The notes under the pieces were generated by a model, which was not told the DNA's origin, did not search any database, and saw only the letters and a program-made list of their open reading frames with translations. Of a stretch of 64,000 nt of DNA, positions 45,072 through 54,295 are shown piece by piece. The position numbers and the translations under genes are program-made. The stretch is from Runella sp. CRIBMP (GTDB lineage Bacteria > Bacteroidota > Bacteroidia > Cytophagales > Spirosomataceae). The stretch lies in the NCBI RefSeq assembly GCF_009905605.1, contig NZ_JAAAKZ010000012.1, positions 1 to 64,000 on the forward strand. The letters run 5' to 3'. The first letter of the stretch is position 1. Each line of letters opens with the position of its first letter.

Positions 45072-46316
45072 ATGGTCAAAGCAGAAGTAATTACGATTGG
45101 CGACGAAATATTGTTTGGACAGATTACCGATACTAATACCCAGTGGATTAGCACCGAATTGACCAACATCGGGATTCGAACCATCCGAAAATCGTCGGTC
45201 GGAGACGATGAGCAGGCTATCTTAGAAATCCTTGCCGAAGCCGAAAGCCGGGCGGATGTCATTCTAATTACGGGTGGGCTCGGGCCTACCAAAGACGACA
45301 TTACAAAAAAAACACTCTGTACTTATTTCGATACCGAACTTTCCATCAACGAAGAAGCATTGGCCTTCATCACCGCTTTTTTTGAGAAAAGAGGACGTCC
45401 AATGACCGAACTGAATCGTTTACAGGCAGCAGTGCCCAACAATTGCACTTACATCCCCAATCGTTGGGGAACCGCCCCAGGCATGTGGTTTGAGCGCAAC
45501 GAGAAAGTGTTTATCTCTATGCCCGGCGTGCCGTTTGAAATGAAAAACCTCATGACGCACACGCTCCTGCCCAAATTGCAGGCCTTTTTTGAAACGCCGA
45601 TTATCTACCATAAAATGCTCCGCACCATCGGTATCGGAGAGTCTTTTTTGGCCGAGCGCATCGCCGATTGGGAAGATAACCTGCCACCTCACATCAAATT
45701 GGCGTATTTACCCAATTTTGGACAAGTCCGGCTTCGTCTCACCGCCACAGGCACCGACTTAGAGCAACTCAAAAAAGAGACACAAGCCGAAGTCGAAAAA
45801 GTATTGCCCTTGATTGACGTCAACGTTTTTGGGTACGATAACGACGAAATTGAAACCGTAGTGGGAAGAATCTTGAAAGAGCGCGGCCAAACCCTGTCTA
45901 CCGCCGAAAGCTGTACGGGCGGCTATGCGTCGCATTTGATAACAAAAGTACCTGGCTCGTCAGCGTATTTTGTAGGAGGCGTAATCACTTACAGCAACGA
46001 AGTCAAAATAGCAGAATTGGGCGTTAAACCTAGCACTTTGGCGGAGTTTGGAGCGGTAAGCGAGCAAACCGTCGTTGAAATGGCCGAAGGGGTACGCCAA
46101 CGGCTCCACACTACTTACGGCATCGCGGCCAGCGGAATTGCAGGCCCCGACGGCGGCACCGACGAAAAACCCGTGGGCACCATCTGGATTGCCAGCGCAG
46201 GCCCCAACGGCACCGTAACCCAAAAATTACAACTTGGAAAATTTCGCGAACAAAACATCCAATACACCGGCGTTTATTTACTGAACCTGTTGCGCAAACA
46301 ACTGCTTGGTCTTTAA
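45072..46316 (+). CDS. cinA: CinA: ADP-ribose pyrophosphatase / nicotinamide-nucleotide amidase
   Basis: 414 residues, full two-domain CinA. Residues 1-170 are a MoCF_BD-like (COG1058) domain (EVITIGDEILFGQI, LITGGLGPTKDD, GTAPGMWFE, MPGVPFEM), and residues about 255-412 the PncC amidase domain (TAESCTGGYASHLITKVPGSS, GVITYSNEVK, GIAGPDGGTDEKPVGTIWIA) with the nucleophilic Ser-Cys region. The enzyme recycles nicotinamide mononucleotide in the pyridine nucleotide cycle and in some bacteria is competence-induced. It precedes the E2 gene by 47 bp and may be cotranscribed. Confidence 0.95.
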   Translation: MVKAEVITIGDEILFGQITDTNTQWISTELTNIGIRTIRKSSVGDDEQAILEILAEAESRADVILITGGLGPTKDDITKKTLCTYFDTELSINEEALAFITAFFEKRGRPMTELNRLQAAVPNNCTYIPNRWGTAPGMWFERNEKVFISMPGVPFEMKNLMTHTLLPKLQAFFETPIIYHKMLRTIGIGESFLAERIADWEDNLPPHIKLAYLPNFGQVRLRLTATGTDLEQLKKETQAEVEKVLPLIDVNVFGYDNDEIETVVGRILKERGQTLSTAESCTGGYASHLITKVPGSSAYFVGGVITYSNEVKIAELGVKPSTLAEFGAVSEQTVVEMAEGVRQRLHTTYGIAASGIAGPDGGTDEKPVGTIWIASAGPNGTVTQKLQLGKFREQNIQYTGVYLLNLLRKQLLGL

Positions 46317-46363
46317 ATCATTGATTTTTTGAACGTTTGGAATAGGAATTAATAAGAAAACAA

Positions 46364-47725
46364 ATGGCAATTGTAGAAATGGTGATGCCCCGAATGGGAG
46401 AAAGCGTCATGGAGTGTACCATCATCAGCATCCTTAAAAAAGTAGGTGATGCTGTCGAGTCCGATGATTCTGTGATGGAAGTAGCTACCGACAAAGTAGA
46501 CACCGAAGTACCTAGCCCTTACAGCGGCATTATCAAAGAAATATTGGTGAAAGAGGGCGACGTCGTGGCCATCGGAAACATCGTAATGCGCATCGAAACA
46601 GAAGTCACTACGCCCCAAAACGGTTCTCCTACGCCCATTGCGGAGGTTCCCGAAGAAGCCCTTGCGTTGGAAACCCAATTCCAATCGTTGGTCACTTCCC
46701 CTATCCAATCCACGGCGGTGGTTCCTTCAAGTGGTCGTTTTTACTCTCCTTTGGTGCTCAACATTGCCCAAACCGAAGGCATTTCCCGTCAAGAACTTGA
46801 CCAAATCGCAGGAACGGGCACCGATAGCCGCGTGACCAAAAAAGATATTTTGGGGTATTTGGAAGAAAGGAAACACCAACCCGTAGGGGCAGGCCTTGCG
46901 TCTGTCCAAAATCTCACATCTAGCCAAAATCTTGCATCTGCCCAAAACAAAGCTGTTACCCAAGAAGCATCCCACGCCAGCAGTCCGCAATCGCCTGCCT
47001 CGATTCGCAAAACTGGCATTGAGGTTATTCCGATGGACCGCATGCGGCGCGTTATTATGGAGCGGATGCTGGAGTCACAGCGAATTTCGGCCCACGTCTC
47101 CTCGTTTGTAGAAACCGACATGACCAACGTTGTTCTTTGGCGGAATCAAATCAAGGATGAATTTAAGAAACAAACGGGCGAAGGCATCACCTTCACCCCC
47201 ATTCTGATAGAAGCTGTGGTGAAGGCCATCAAAGATTTTCCGTTGATTAATATTTCCGTAGAGGGAGAAAATATTATCAAAAAACGGGATATAAACGTCG
47301 GTATGGCGGTTGCATTGCCTAGCGGAAATCTCATTGTGCCCGTCATCCATAACGCTGACCAATATAGCCTGATTGGGTTAGCCAAAAAAGTGAACGAACT
47401 GGCCAATCGTGCCCGTCAAAATAAACTTACTCCCGACGACCTAGCGGGCGGTACCTACACGGTTTCGAATATCGGTAGTTTCGGAAACATCATGGGGACA
47501 CCCATTATTCTCCAGCCGCAGGTAGCTATTATGGCCTTTGGTGCTATTCAAAAACGCCCCGTGGTGATTGAAACACCCCAAGGTGACGTAATTGGTGTAC
47601 GGAGCATGATGTACATTTCGCATTCGTATGACCACCGCGTAGTAGACGGTGCACTGGGCGGAATGTTTGTGAAACGTGTTTCTGATTATTTAGAAAAATT
47701 TGACCTGAAACGCTCTCCTTTTTAG
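46364..47725 (+). CDS. 2-oxo acid dehydrogenase E2 (dihydrolipoamide acyltransferase)
   Basis: 453 residues. An N-terminal lipoyl domain (1-80) carries the lipoylated Lys44 in VATDKVDTEV; a peripheral subunit-binding domain follows at about 125-165 (YSPLVLNIAQTEGI … RVTKKDILGYL). A low-complexity linker with repeated …SVQN/SSQN/SAQN units (about 180-205) leads to the catalytic domain (215-453) ending with HSYDHRVVDGALGG, which holds the active-site His and Asp. The family moves acyl groups to CoA in pyruvate, branched-chain or oxoglutarate dehydrogenase complexes; which one is not clear, and no E1 or E3 is adjacent. Branched-chain/pyruvate-type is most likely from the EMVMPRMGESV start. Confidence 0.92.
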   Translation: MAIVEMVMPRMGESVMECTIISILKKVGDAVESDDSVMEVATDKVDTEVPSPYSGIIKEILVKEGDVVAIGNIVMRIETEVTTPQNGSPTPIAEVPEEALALETQFQSLVTSPIQSTAVVPSSGRFYSPLVLNIAQTEGISRQELDQIAGTGTDSRVTKKDILGYLEERKHQPVGAGLASVQNLTSSQNLASAQNKAVTQEASHASSPQSPASIRKTGIEVIPMDRMRRVIMERMLESQRISAHVSSFVETDMTNVVLWRNQIKDEFKKQTGEGITFTPILIEAVVKAIKDFPLINISVEGENIIKKRDINVGMAVALPSGNLIVPVIHNADQYSLIGLAKKVNELANRARQNKLTPDDLAGGTYTVSNIGSFGNIMGTPIILQPQVAIMAFGAIQKRPVVIETPQGDVIGVRSMMYISHSYDHRVVDGALGGMFVKRVSDYLEKFDLKRSPF

Positions 47726-47757
47726 GAAAAAAGCAGGGCATTTATTGATTCAGCCTC

Positions 47758-47792
47758 AAATCCCCAACTTTGACCAAGTTGGGGATTTTTTT
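47758..47792 (+). terminator. Intrinsic terminator after the E2 gene
   Basis: AAATCCCCAACTT (47758-47770) pairs exactly with AAGTTGGGGATTT (47776-47788) and is followed by T; loop TGACC. Confidence 0.94.
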
Positions 47793-47887
47793 GCCGAAAC
47801 CATGGGCGGCATACTTGTTTAACGGAAATAGAACTATTGTTTCAACCGCAGTTTGTGCCTACTGACTGCTATTAACTTCGTTCTATT

Positions 47888-48724
47888 ATGCCTAAAATAA
47901 CCACCGCACCCAATGTACAGCTCCACGTTGAAGACTGGGGTCAGGGACAACCCGTCGTATTTTTGCACGGTTGGCCGCTTAGCCACGAAATGTTTGAATA
48001 TCAAATCAATCAATTGGGCAACGATTATCGCTGCATCCTGATTGGCCGACGTGGCTTTGGCCAATCCGATAAACCTTGGGCGGGCTACGATTATGACACG
48101 CTCGCCGATGACTTACAGGTTGTTTTTGAAGAACTTGATTTACACAATGTTGTATTGGTGGGTTTTTCGATGGGAGGCGCCGAAGCCATTCGCTATATCA
48201 GCAGACACGGCAGCAATCGCATCGCAAAATTGGTTTTGCTCGGAGCCGCCGCTCCACGTTTACTAAAAACACCTGCCTTTGAAGACGGCGTTGAAAAATC
48301 GGTGTTTGACGGCATGATTGAAAACGCCATTGAAGACCGCGCTGCCTTCATGGAATCTTTTTCGAAAGACTTTTTTGGGGCTACAATCATCAGTTCTCCC
48401 CTGAGCAGCAAACTCATGGATTGGTTTCACGGGTTAACCATGAAATCATCGCCTCGGGCTTTCATCAACTGCATTCTGACGTTTAGTCAAGCCGATTTAA
48501 GCGAAGAATTGGCCTCAATTAATGTTCCTACGTTGATTATCCACGGCACGGGCGATAAAATCGTACCTTTTGATATTAGCGCCAAAATCTTGCACGCAGG
48601 CATTGCTGGTTCTCAGCTAATCCCGTACGAAGACGCCCCCCACGGCTTTTTCTATACCAACTGGCCCCAATTAAACCACGACTTGGCGGCGTTTATTCAG
48701 CAGCCGGTACCTGTTATGGAATAA
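47888..48724 (+). CDS. Alpha/beta hydrolase (arylesterase / non-haem chloroperoxidase-like)
   Basis: 278 residues, cytoplasmic. Motifs: FLHGWPLS oxyanion segment near residue 25, RRGFGQSDKP, nucleophile elbow VGFSMGG (Ser near 97), acid in IIHGTGDKIVPF (near 220) and His in DAPHGFF (near 248). The order and the HGWPLSHEMF start are those of the arylesterase/cofactor-free haloperoxidase group. A TTTG (47852) and TAACTTCG (47873) pair upstream may be its promoter. Convergent with the GNAT gene, only 6 bp between stops. Confidence 0.92.
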   Translation: MPKITTAPNVQLHVEDWGQGQPVVFLHGWPLSHEMFEYQINQLGNDYRCILIGRRGFGQSDKPWAGYDYDTLADDLQVVFEELDLHNVVLVGFSMGGAEAIRYISRHGSNRIAKLVLLGAAAPRLLKTPAFEDGVEKSVFDGMIENAIEDRAAFMESFSKDFFGATIISSPLSSKLMDWFHGLTMKSSPRAFINCILTFSQADLSEELASINVPTLIIHGTGDKIVPFDISAKILHAGIAGSQLIPYEDAPHGFFYTNWPQLNHDLAAFIQQPVPVME

Positions 48725-48730
48725 GTGGGA

Positions 48731-49243
48731 TTATTGTACAAAATTAGGGTTCAACCATCCCATCGGTACATCGGCAACGATGCGGCCGTCAGGGTCAAGG
48801 ACGCGCCCCACCGCGCGTCCTTCGACCCTGAAACCCAGCTTTTTATATAATTCGATGGCCGCAGCATTACTTTCGCGGGCGTGAAGCTCTACCCGCAAAA
48901 TATCTTTACGCTCCTGCTTGACATAGTCTAACAAGGCTGAAAATACTCTTCTCCCTAGGCCTTTTCCCTGATAATCAGGATGTACACAAATGGTAGTGTC
49001 GCCAAATAAATGTGTAAAACACTCTATTCCCAAAGAATACGTATGCACTTCGGCCACAACTTTTCCATTATCTTCGGCTACCATTGAGCAGCCATTGGCG
49101 AGACTTTTGGTCAAAAAGTTTAGAATATAGGCTTCTGAAATTTCGTGTTCTTTTCGTGCAATTCCACCCGAAATACGGGCTACATCTTTGTACAATTGCA
49201 GAATGGAAGGTAAGTCTTCCAGGGTAGATTTTCTGATAATCAT
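48731..49243 (-). CDS. GNAT family N-acetyltransferase
   Basis: 170 residues from the Met at 49243 (MIIRKSTLEDLPSILQLY), the usual GNAT start; the longer frame adds 28 unrelated residues. Acetyl-CoA-binding motif A is VHPDYQGKGLGRRVFSAL (near 95-112), preceded by beta4 (TTICV) and followed by motif B (ARESNAAAIELYKKLGF). One domain. The acceptor is not known. Upstream lie an SDR and a Crp-like gene on the same strand. Confidence 0.9.
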   Translation of the reverse strand: MIIRKSTLEDLPSILQLYKDVARISGGIARKEHEISEAYILNFLTKSLANGCSMVAEDNGKVVAEVHTYSLGIECFTHLFGDTTICVHPDYQGKGLGRRVFSALLDYVKQERKDILRVELHARESNAAAIELYKKLGFRVEGRAVGRVLDPDGRIVADVPMGWLNPNFVQ

Positions 49244-49359
49244 GAACAGTCGAGAGGTTGATTGGTATAACAACAAAAGTACTGCATTCACGTCGAATAA
49301 CGCTCTGGAAACTAAAACGTATCTCAATCTGTCTGCCCGGCAAGGGGTTATGAAAGTAT

Positions 49360-50151
49360 TTATTTCTTATTCACTTTCTTTCCCATCATCCCGCCTACTA
49401 TATTGATGACTGCTTTGCGGGGTAAAAACCGCGGCAACAACGATTGAAAGTAATTATCCATTCCCACTATTGTATAACTTTTCCCTTTTTGCAGCGCCGC
49501 TATCCCTTCTTTTGCCACGCGTTCGGGCGTATCGCTGCGCATTCCCCGGGTATCGGCATTGGCATAGGATTGAAATCCAGTGGCGGTATTGCCGGGACAC
49601 AGAGCGGTGACCGTAATGCCTTTTGAGCGATATTCTCCGTAAAGGGCTTCCGAAAAACTCAACACAAAAGCCTTAGAAGCACAATACACCGCGATGTACG
49701 GACAGGGCTGAAAGGATCCCGTGGAAGCAACGTTGATGATGCCGCCTTCTCCTTTTCGGAGCATTTCGGGCAATATAAGATACGTTAACTTCATCAAAGA
49801 AGTGATATTCAATTCGATCATTTCTTCATAATTTTCAACAGTTTCTTCCAGAAAACCCGCCCATTTTCCCACACCGGCATTATTGACCAGGAGGTCAACG
49901 GACCAATTTTCCGCTTTGATCTTATGAAAGAGTGATTCAGCGGCTCCTTTGGCAGCCAAATCTTCTGAAAGCACCAGAACGTTTACCGAATAAGTGCTTT
50001 TTATCCTTTGGGCTATGTCCTTTAACTTTTGCTCTGAGCGCGCCGTAATGATGACGTTGACGCCCAACTTAGCCAATTGGTACGCGAATGCTTCACCGAT
50101 CCCGGAAGAGGCACCCGTGATGAGCGCCGTTTTGTTGATCAAATTCTTCAT
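49360..50151 (-). CDS. Short-chain dehydrogenase/reductase
   Basis: 263 residues, classical SDR: cofactor motif TGASSGIG (13-20), NNAGVG near 90, catalytic Ser in NVASTGS near 142 and YCASK (Tyr/Lys) near 156-160. The basic Arg after beta2 (TARSEQKL) favours NADP. The C-terminal RFLPRKAVINIVGGMMGKK matches the DltE/YqjQ-like subgroup of uncharacterised reductases. It follows a Crp-type regulator by 68 bp and may be controlled by it. Confidence 0.93.
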   Translation of the reverse strand: MKNLINKTALITGASSGIGEAFAYQLAKLGVNVIITARSEQKLKDIAQRIKSTYSVNVLVLSEDLAAKGAAESLFHKIKAENWSVDLLVNNAGVGKWAGFLEETVENYEEMIELNITSLMKLTYLILPEMLRKGEGGIINVASTGSFQPCPYIAVYCASKAFVLSFSEALYGEYRSKGITVTALCPGNTATGFQSYANADTRGMRSDTPERVAKEGIAALQKGKSYTIVGMDNYFQSLLPRFLPRKAVINIVGGMMGKKVNKK

Positions 50152-50219
50152 GATTTCTTTTGTTGGATGATTTATGAAGCAAAACTAGGCGCCCCCAAAA
50201 CCAATCTGCTGAACAAAAG

Positions 50220-50801
50220 TTAAGAAATGATCTTTCGCCGAATTCGGCTCAATGTTTGGGGCTCAATGCCGATATACGAAGCAATGTATTGCAGCGGAAC
50301 GTTTTGAATAATGGCAGGCTCCTCCTGCATCAATTTCAGGTACCGCTCTTCGGCACTCAGTGTGATGAGATCTTTGCCGCGCTGATTATTAAAAACCAGG
50401 TACTTATCTGCCATCATAATACCCACCAGTGCCCAATGATGGCTTTTACGGTACAACCGATCCAGATTATCTTTGGTGATACGCAGAAGGTCGCATGGGG
50501 TAATGGTTTGGACGGTTTCGTCGGCGATGGTTTTCGCGGTAAAACTGTTGTAAGACGTAATAAATGTATTCGCTCCCGCCAAATGATTGGTGATTTCCAC
50601 CCCTTTTTCCAAATGGTAAGCCCGGACAAATCCCGAATTGACGAAATACATGTACTTGGCTACTTTGCCATATTCCACCAAAGGTTCATTTCGGCCGCAC
50701 ACCAGGGGTTCAAACATGGAATGAGCCAATTCCATATCCGCAGCCGTCACCGCTACCAATTGATTTAGCAATGCCCCTAACTTTGAATACGACATATTCA
50801 T
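50220..50801 (-). CDS. Crp/Fnr family transcription regulator
   Basis: 193 residues. A cyclic-nucleotide-binding-like beta-barrel (about 15-125: GRNEPLVEYGKVAKYMYFVNSGFVRAY) precedes a short C-terminal helix-turn-helix (VPLQYIASYIGIEPQTLSRIRR). The typical Arg-Ser cAMP pocket residues are not present, as in most small Bacteroidota Crp paralogues, so the ligand is unknown. It heads a possible SDR-GNAT transcript. Confidence 0.9.
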   Translation of the reverse strand: MNMSYSKLGALLNQLVAVTAADMELAHSMFEPLVCGRNEPLVEYGKVAKYMYFVNSGFVRAYHLEKGVEITNHLAGANTFITSYNSFTAKTIADETVQTITPCDLLRITKDNLDRLYRKSHHWALVGIMMADKYLVFNNQRGKDLITLSAEERYLKLMQEEPAIIQNVPLQYIASYIGIEPQTLSRIRRKIIS

Positions 50802-50905
50802 TCTGTTTTACTTACTATCTGATTATTTCAGCCAATTTCCCCTCTCTTTACACCTTGGTTAAAGAGCCGATATGTGGTCACCGGAGAAAATCCTGTCTCA
50901 TATCA

Positions 50906-50945
50906 TTAACCCTCTGCGTTACTCTGTCTCTCCGTGGTTAAAAAA
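50906..50945. repeat. Intergenic repeat-like sequence
   Basis: The stretch TTAACCCTCTGCGTTACTC and CTCTCCGTGGTTAAAAA closely resembles a degenerate 'CCTCTGCG…CTCTGTG…CTCCGTGGTTAA' sequence that I remember as scattered through intergenic regions of many bacteria. Its ends TTAACC/GGTTAA are complementary. Only one copy is in the window. Confidence 0.35.
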
Positions 50946-50982
50946 TTTCGGGTCGTTGAGGATACCTTCAGTACATTAGCGT

Positions 50983-52176
50983 TTACCTTACCTCAATCGC
51001 ATACTTCTCCTCAAACACGGTGATAAACAAAGGATAACGCTCATCCAGTTTATTATAGTCGGCCGACTTTTGGTCTAGGCGATTTTTGGTCACTTTGACC
51101 GCAAGTGTCAGTTTTTGTTTTTTTGTAGGTTTGTAAGCAAAGGCAAAAGTGCGCTCTTCTTTTGGGTTCAAATTATTGTCTTCCAACTTTTTAGCCGCTG
51201 GATACCACTCCCACTTCTCCCCTATCCTATCCGTTTTTTGAGCGATTGGTCTACCATTTTCATCCAATAACTCCATTGAAATACCGAAAAATCGTTCGGG
51301 GTCTCCCGAAGGGACTCGGTGACCCGCAAATTCGTTTTTCAGTTTGAGATGATAAACAATTTCTTGATTAACAGCATAAGATTTTTCCACCTTAGAGGGA
51401 TAAAAAGCCAAGCCGTTCAGCGCTTTGGTTTTTGCTCCTTTTACTTTAGGAATGCCCGAGCCCGCAAAATAATGCAAATGGCTCAATCGCTCGCCAAAGC
51501 CCGCCACAACCTCTCGCTTTGTGGGTTCCATGTGGCAGCTTATGCAGTTTTTTTGCCCATAATACGGTCCGGCTTTCCATTCATCGCCCGTTTCAAAAGA
51601 ACACACCAACGTAGACGTAACGACCGCATTGGCATTATGACACGAAATACACAGCTTTTCGGAAAGAAAAACGGGGTCTTTTCGGGTGGCATGGGGGGCT
51701 TTCGTGGTGCCAGTGGAGCCAATCACGACGTTGTCGCGTACGTGGCAGCTCGCGCAATTGATCCCTTCCTGCTGAAGTTTTTTATCAAAATGAGGATTTT
51801 TCTCTTTGACGGGCTGATAAATATCACCGTCAATCAGTCCCGTCACAATAAACTCCTGTTGATTTTGGAGCGGAATATGGCAATTGATGCATAAGTAAGG
51901 ACTAGACTCTTTTTTCAATTCGGCCTGAAACTGCAAGTCCGTCCACGCGTGCGAATGGGTAGAATGTTGCCATTCTTCGTAATGCTTTACGTGACACGCA
52001 CCACACTGCTCGGCACTCAACGACGCCAATCCCTGCGGAATTTGTTGGTGCGGTACAGCCTTTTCCCAGCTTTTGGTCAGGGGATGAATTTCTTTTTCGG
52101 TTGCTTTTAGGAATACTTGATAGGCTACGATACCTGCAAAAACAATCAGCGATAGGTAAACAATCTTTTTTTGCAT
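50983..52176 (-). CDS. Membrane-anchored pentahaem c-type cytochrome
   Basis: 397 residues. An N-terminal helix (5-22) anchors the protein, with the remainder outside the cytoplasm. Five CxxCH haem sites are present: Cys58 (CGACH), Cys96 (CINCH), Cys141 (CASCH), Cys176 (CISCH) and Cys211 (CISCH). Spacing and the AEQCGACHVKHYEEW start resemble the cytochrome c554/multihaem family (cytochrome_C554). From about 250 a haem-free beta domain follows (SKVEKSYAVNQEIVYHLKLKNEFAGHRVPSGDPER). It probably carries electrons in the periplasm; donor and acceptor are unknown. A hairpin separates it from the VWA gene upstream. Confidence 0.88.
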   Translation of the reverse strand: MQKKIVYLSLIVFAGIVAYQVFLKATEKEIHPLTKSWEKAVPHQQIPQGLASLSAEQCGACHVKHYEEWQHSTHSHAWTDLQFQAELKKESSPYLCINCHIPLQNQQEFIVTGLIDGDIYQPVKEKNPHFDKKLQQEGINCASCHVRDNVVIGSTGTTKAPHATRKDPVFLSEKLCISCHNANAVVTSTLVCSFETGDEWKAGPYYGQKNCISCHMEPTKREVVAGFGERLSHLHYFAGSGIPKVKGAKTKALNGLAFYPSKVEKSYAVNQEIVYHLKLKNEFAGHRVPSGDPERFFGISMELLDENGRPIAQKTDRIGEKWEWYPAAKKLEDNNLNPKEERTFAFAYKPTKKQKLTLAVKVTKNRLDQKSADYNKLDERYPLFITVFEEKYAIEVR

Positions 52177-52192
52177 TTTTTATCAAAAACAA

Positions 52193-52225
52193 AGCGTTGG
52201 AAAGTTCTGAAAACTTTCCAACGCT
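52193..52225. terminator. Hairpin between the VWA and cytochrome genes
   Basis: AGCGTTGGAAAGTT (52193-52206) pairs exactly with AACTTTCCAACGCT (52212-52225). On the minus strand it follows the VWA gene stop and could terminate it; the T-run is weak. Confidence 0.65.
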
Positions 52226-52233
52226 CACATCAA

Positions 52234-53337
52234 TTACTTCATATTTTTCCGACGATTGCGCTGGAAATCTTCCAGTACAAAACCGCCCAATCCCTGCAAA
52301 TTGCTATAATATGCGCGGCCATTGTTGACCCGCGTAAATTCCTGCACAAATTGTTTTAAATATGGGTCGGAAGCAATCATAAAGGTCGTAATTGGCACGT
52401 CCAAGCGACGGCATTGGGCCGCCAGCGTGAGGGTTTTGCTCACGATTTTTCGGTCGAGGCCAAAGCTATTTTTGTAGTACCGAAGGCCTTCTTTCAAGCA
52501 AGTCGGCTTGCCGTCGGTAATCATAAAAATCTGCTTGTTTTTGGTCTTGCGGCGGCGCAACAAATCCATTGCCAACTCCAAGCCAGCTACGGTATTGGTG
52601 TGATACGGACCCACTTCGAGGTATGGGAGGTCTTTCAACTGAATCTGCCACGCGTCGTTGCCAAACACGATGATGTCGAGCGTATCTTTGGGATATTTGG
52701 TTTTAATCAACTCCGCCATCGCCAAGGCCACTTTTTTGGCGGGAGTGATGCGGTCTTCGCCGTAAAGAATCATGGAATGGCTTACATCAATCATCAACAC
52801 CGTAGCGGTGAAGGTTTTTTGCTCTTTTTCCACCACTTCGAGGTCATTTTCTACCAGAAAAAATTCGCCGATTCCGTGGTTAATTTGGGCGTTTTTGATG
52901 GATTCGGTCATGGCAATTTGGTCGAGGGTATCACCAAACTGAAAATCACGTACATCGCTGCTCAGCTCATCGCCTGTGCCCGTATAAGGGGTGTGATGGT
53001 TGCCGCCCGCTTTGGAGCGTTTGAGCTTACCAAAAATTTCTTCCAGCGCACTCCGACGAATGCTCCGCTCGGTTTTGGGGGTCATAATGACCTTCCCTTC
53101 TTCGTTTTCCTCCGTAATGTAACCTTTGCGTTTGAGGTCTTCAAAGAAATCACCAATGCCGTATTCGTCGTTGGTGAGGTTATACTGACGGTCCAGTTGA
53201 CTCATCCAAGCCATGGCTTGGGTTACATCACCCGAATTCATCAGCAGAAGTTGCTGAAAGATGTTCAACAACTCGTCAAATTTATTTTTACCGGTTTGTT
53301 CCGTGGGCTTAAATTCCGAAAAACGATGACCAAGCAT
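52234..53337 (-). CDS. VWA domain protein
   Basis: 367 residues, cytoplasmic. Residues 1-170 are helical (DELLNIFQQLLLMNSGD, RRSALEEIFGKLKRSKAGG), and about 185-365 form a von Willebrand A domain with a complete metal site: DVSHS in MIDVSHSMI, Thr in TNTVAGLELAM and Asp in MITDGKPTC. The layout matches stand-alone VWA proteins that accompany MoxR or magnesium-chelatase AAA ATPases (COG4867-like), but no such ATPase is beside it here. A large plus-strand frame opposite it is a shadow. Confidence 0.85.
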   Translation of the reverse strand: MLGHRFSEFKPTEQTGKNKFDELLNIFQQLLLMNSGDVTQAMAWMSQLDRQYNLTNDEYGIGDFFEDLKRKGYITEENEEGKVIMTPKTERSIRRSALEEIFGKLKRSKAGGNHHTPYTGTGDELSSDVRDFQFGDTLDQIAMTESIKNAQINHGIGEFFLVENDLEVVEKEQKTFTATVLMIDVSHSMILYGEDRITPAKKVALAMAELIKTKYPKDTLDIIVFGNDAWQIQLKDLPYLEVGPYHTNTVAGLELAMDLLRRRKTKNKQIFMITDGKPTCLKEGLRYYKNSFGLDRKIVSKTLTLAAQCRRLDVPITTFMIASDPYLKQFVQEFTRVNNGRAYYSNLQGLGGFVLEDFQRNRRKNMK

Positions 53338-53490
53338 GAGAGATTGTCAAGTTAAGGATGAGAACTGTTCTACGTTATTTTAACACTCAAATCCCCCAGG
53401 AAGTTTAGGGACTTTTGGATAATCTACGGGGATTTCACGGCTTTTAATTAATTTTGGGGAAGATAAATCGTATTTGTTACCTTCTGAACT

Positions 53491-54225
53491 ATGCCAAACG
53501 CCCCGCTTTCCTCCTCGATACAAACTGTCTACGACCAACAATACGTTAATTCTGATGCCCAATGGCGTGAGATTGGCGCGCGTCAAAAAGCGGATGACAT
53601 TATAAAGTTATGCCAAAAATTTAACTTTAAAAAGGTACTAGACGTCGGGGCGGGCGACGGAGCTGTATTGAAAGAACTCGACAGCCGTGGGTTTACGGAA
53701 AACCTGCACGCGGTAGAAATCTCAGGCAGCGGCATTGAAAAAATCAATGAGCGTCAGTTGAAATCGTTGCGAGAAGTAAAACTGTTTGACGGTTATACGA
53801 TTCCATACGAAGATAAAGCGTTCCCGTTGGCTACCTGCTCGCATGTTATTGAGCACGTGGAGCATCCGAGATTGTTGCTGAGAGAGATTGCCCGCGTGTC
53901 GGAGTACCAATTTTTTGAGGTTCCGATTGATTTTAGCCTATTCGTAGACCGCAAAATAGACCATTTTCTTTCCTACGGACACATCAATATTTATACGCCC
54001 GCACTATTTAAGTTCTTACTAAAATCAGAAGGTTTTGAGGTCATTGACGAATTGTTTTTGTTCTTCAGCGACGAAGTCGTCTCCTACCTAATGAAAGACT
54101 GGAAGCAACGGCTGGTGTACAAAACAAAGGCATTTTTGCTCGAAAATTCCCCTTTGCGTCAGGTAAAACCCAATGCGTATGCAGTGTTGTGTAAACACAC
54201 AGGCGCAGGGGTAAAGATATTTTAA
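53491..54225 (+). CDS. SAM-dependent methyltransferase, class I
   Basis: 244 residues. Motif I VLDVGAGDGAVL near residue 52 binds S-adenosylmethionine; an acidic residue ends beta2 (HAVEIS), and motif IV is in CSHVIEHVEHPRLLLREI (near 115). It belongs to the Methyltransf_11/23 group acting on small molecules, lipids or quinones. The FVDRKIDHFLSYGHINIYTP segment recalls glycan or lipid O-methyltransferases. The target is unknown. Divergent from the VWA gene. Confidence 0.9.
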   Translation: MPNAPLSSSIQTVYDQQYVNSDAQWREIGARQKADDIIKLCQKFNFKKVLDVGAGDGAVLKELDSRGFTENLHAVEISGSGIEKINERQLKSLREVKLFDGYTIPYEDKAFPLATCSHVIEHVEHPRLLLREIARVSEYQFFEVPIDFSLFVDRKIDHFLSYGHINIYTPALFKFLLKSEGFEVIDELFLFFSDEVVSYLMKDWKQRLVYKTKAFLLENSPLRQVKPNAYAVLCKHTGAGVKIF

Positions 54226-54231
54226 AAACAA

Positions 54232-54264
54232 AACTTCCCGAAAGTATGAAACTTTCGGGAAGTT
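54232..54264. terminator. Dispersed hairpin, copy 2, between convergent genes
   Basis: AACTTCCCGAAAGT (54232-54245) pairs with ACTTTCGGGAAGTT (54251-54264). The stem is the same as at 28311-28344. Here the place between two convergent genes suits a terminator. Confidence 0.8.
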
Positions 54265-54295
54265 AGCTTCTGGCAGTAAAAGCAAAAAAATTAGC

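Noticed and set aside
52414-53355. 313-codon plus-strand frame
   Set aside because: Antisense shadow of the VWA gene; the VWA metal site is intact on the minus strand.
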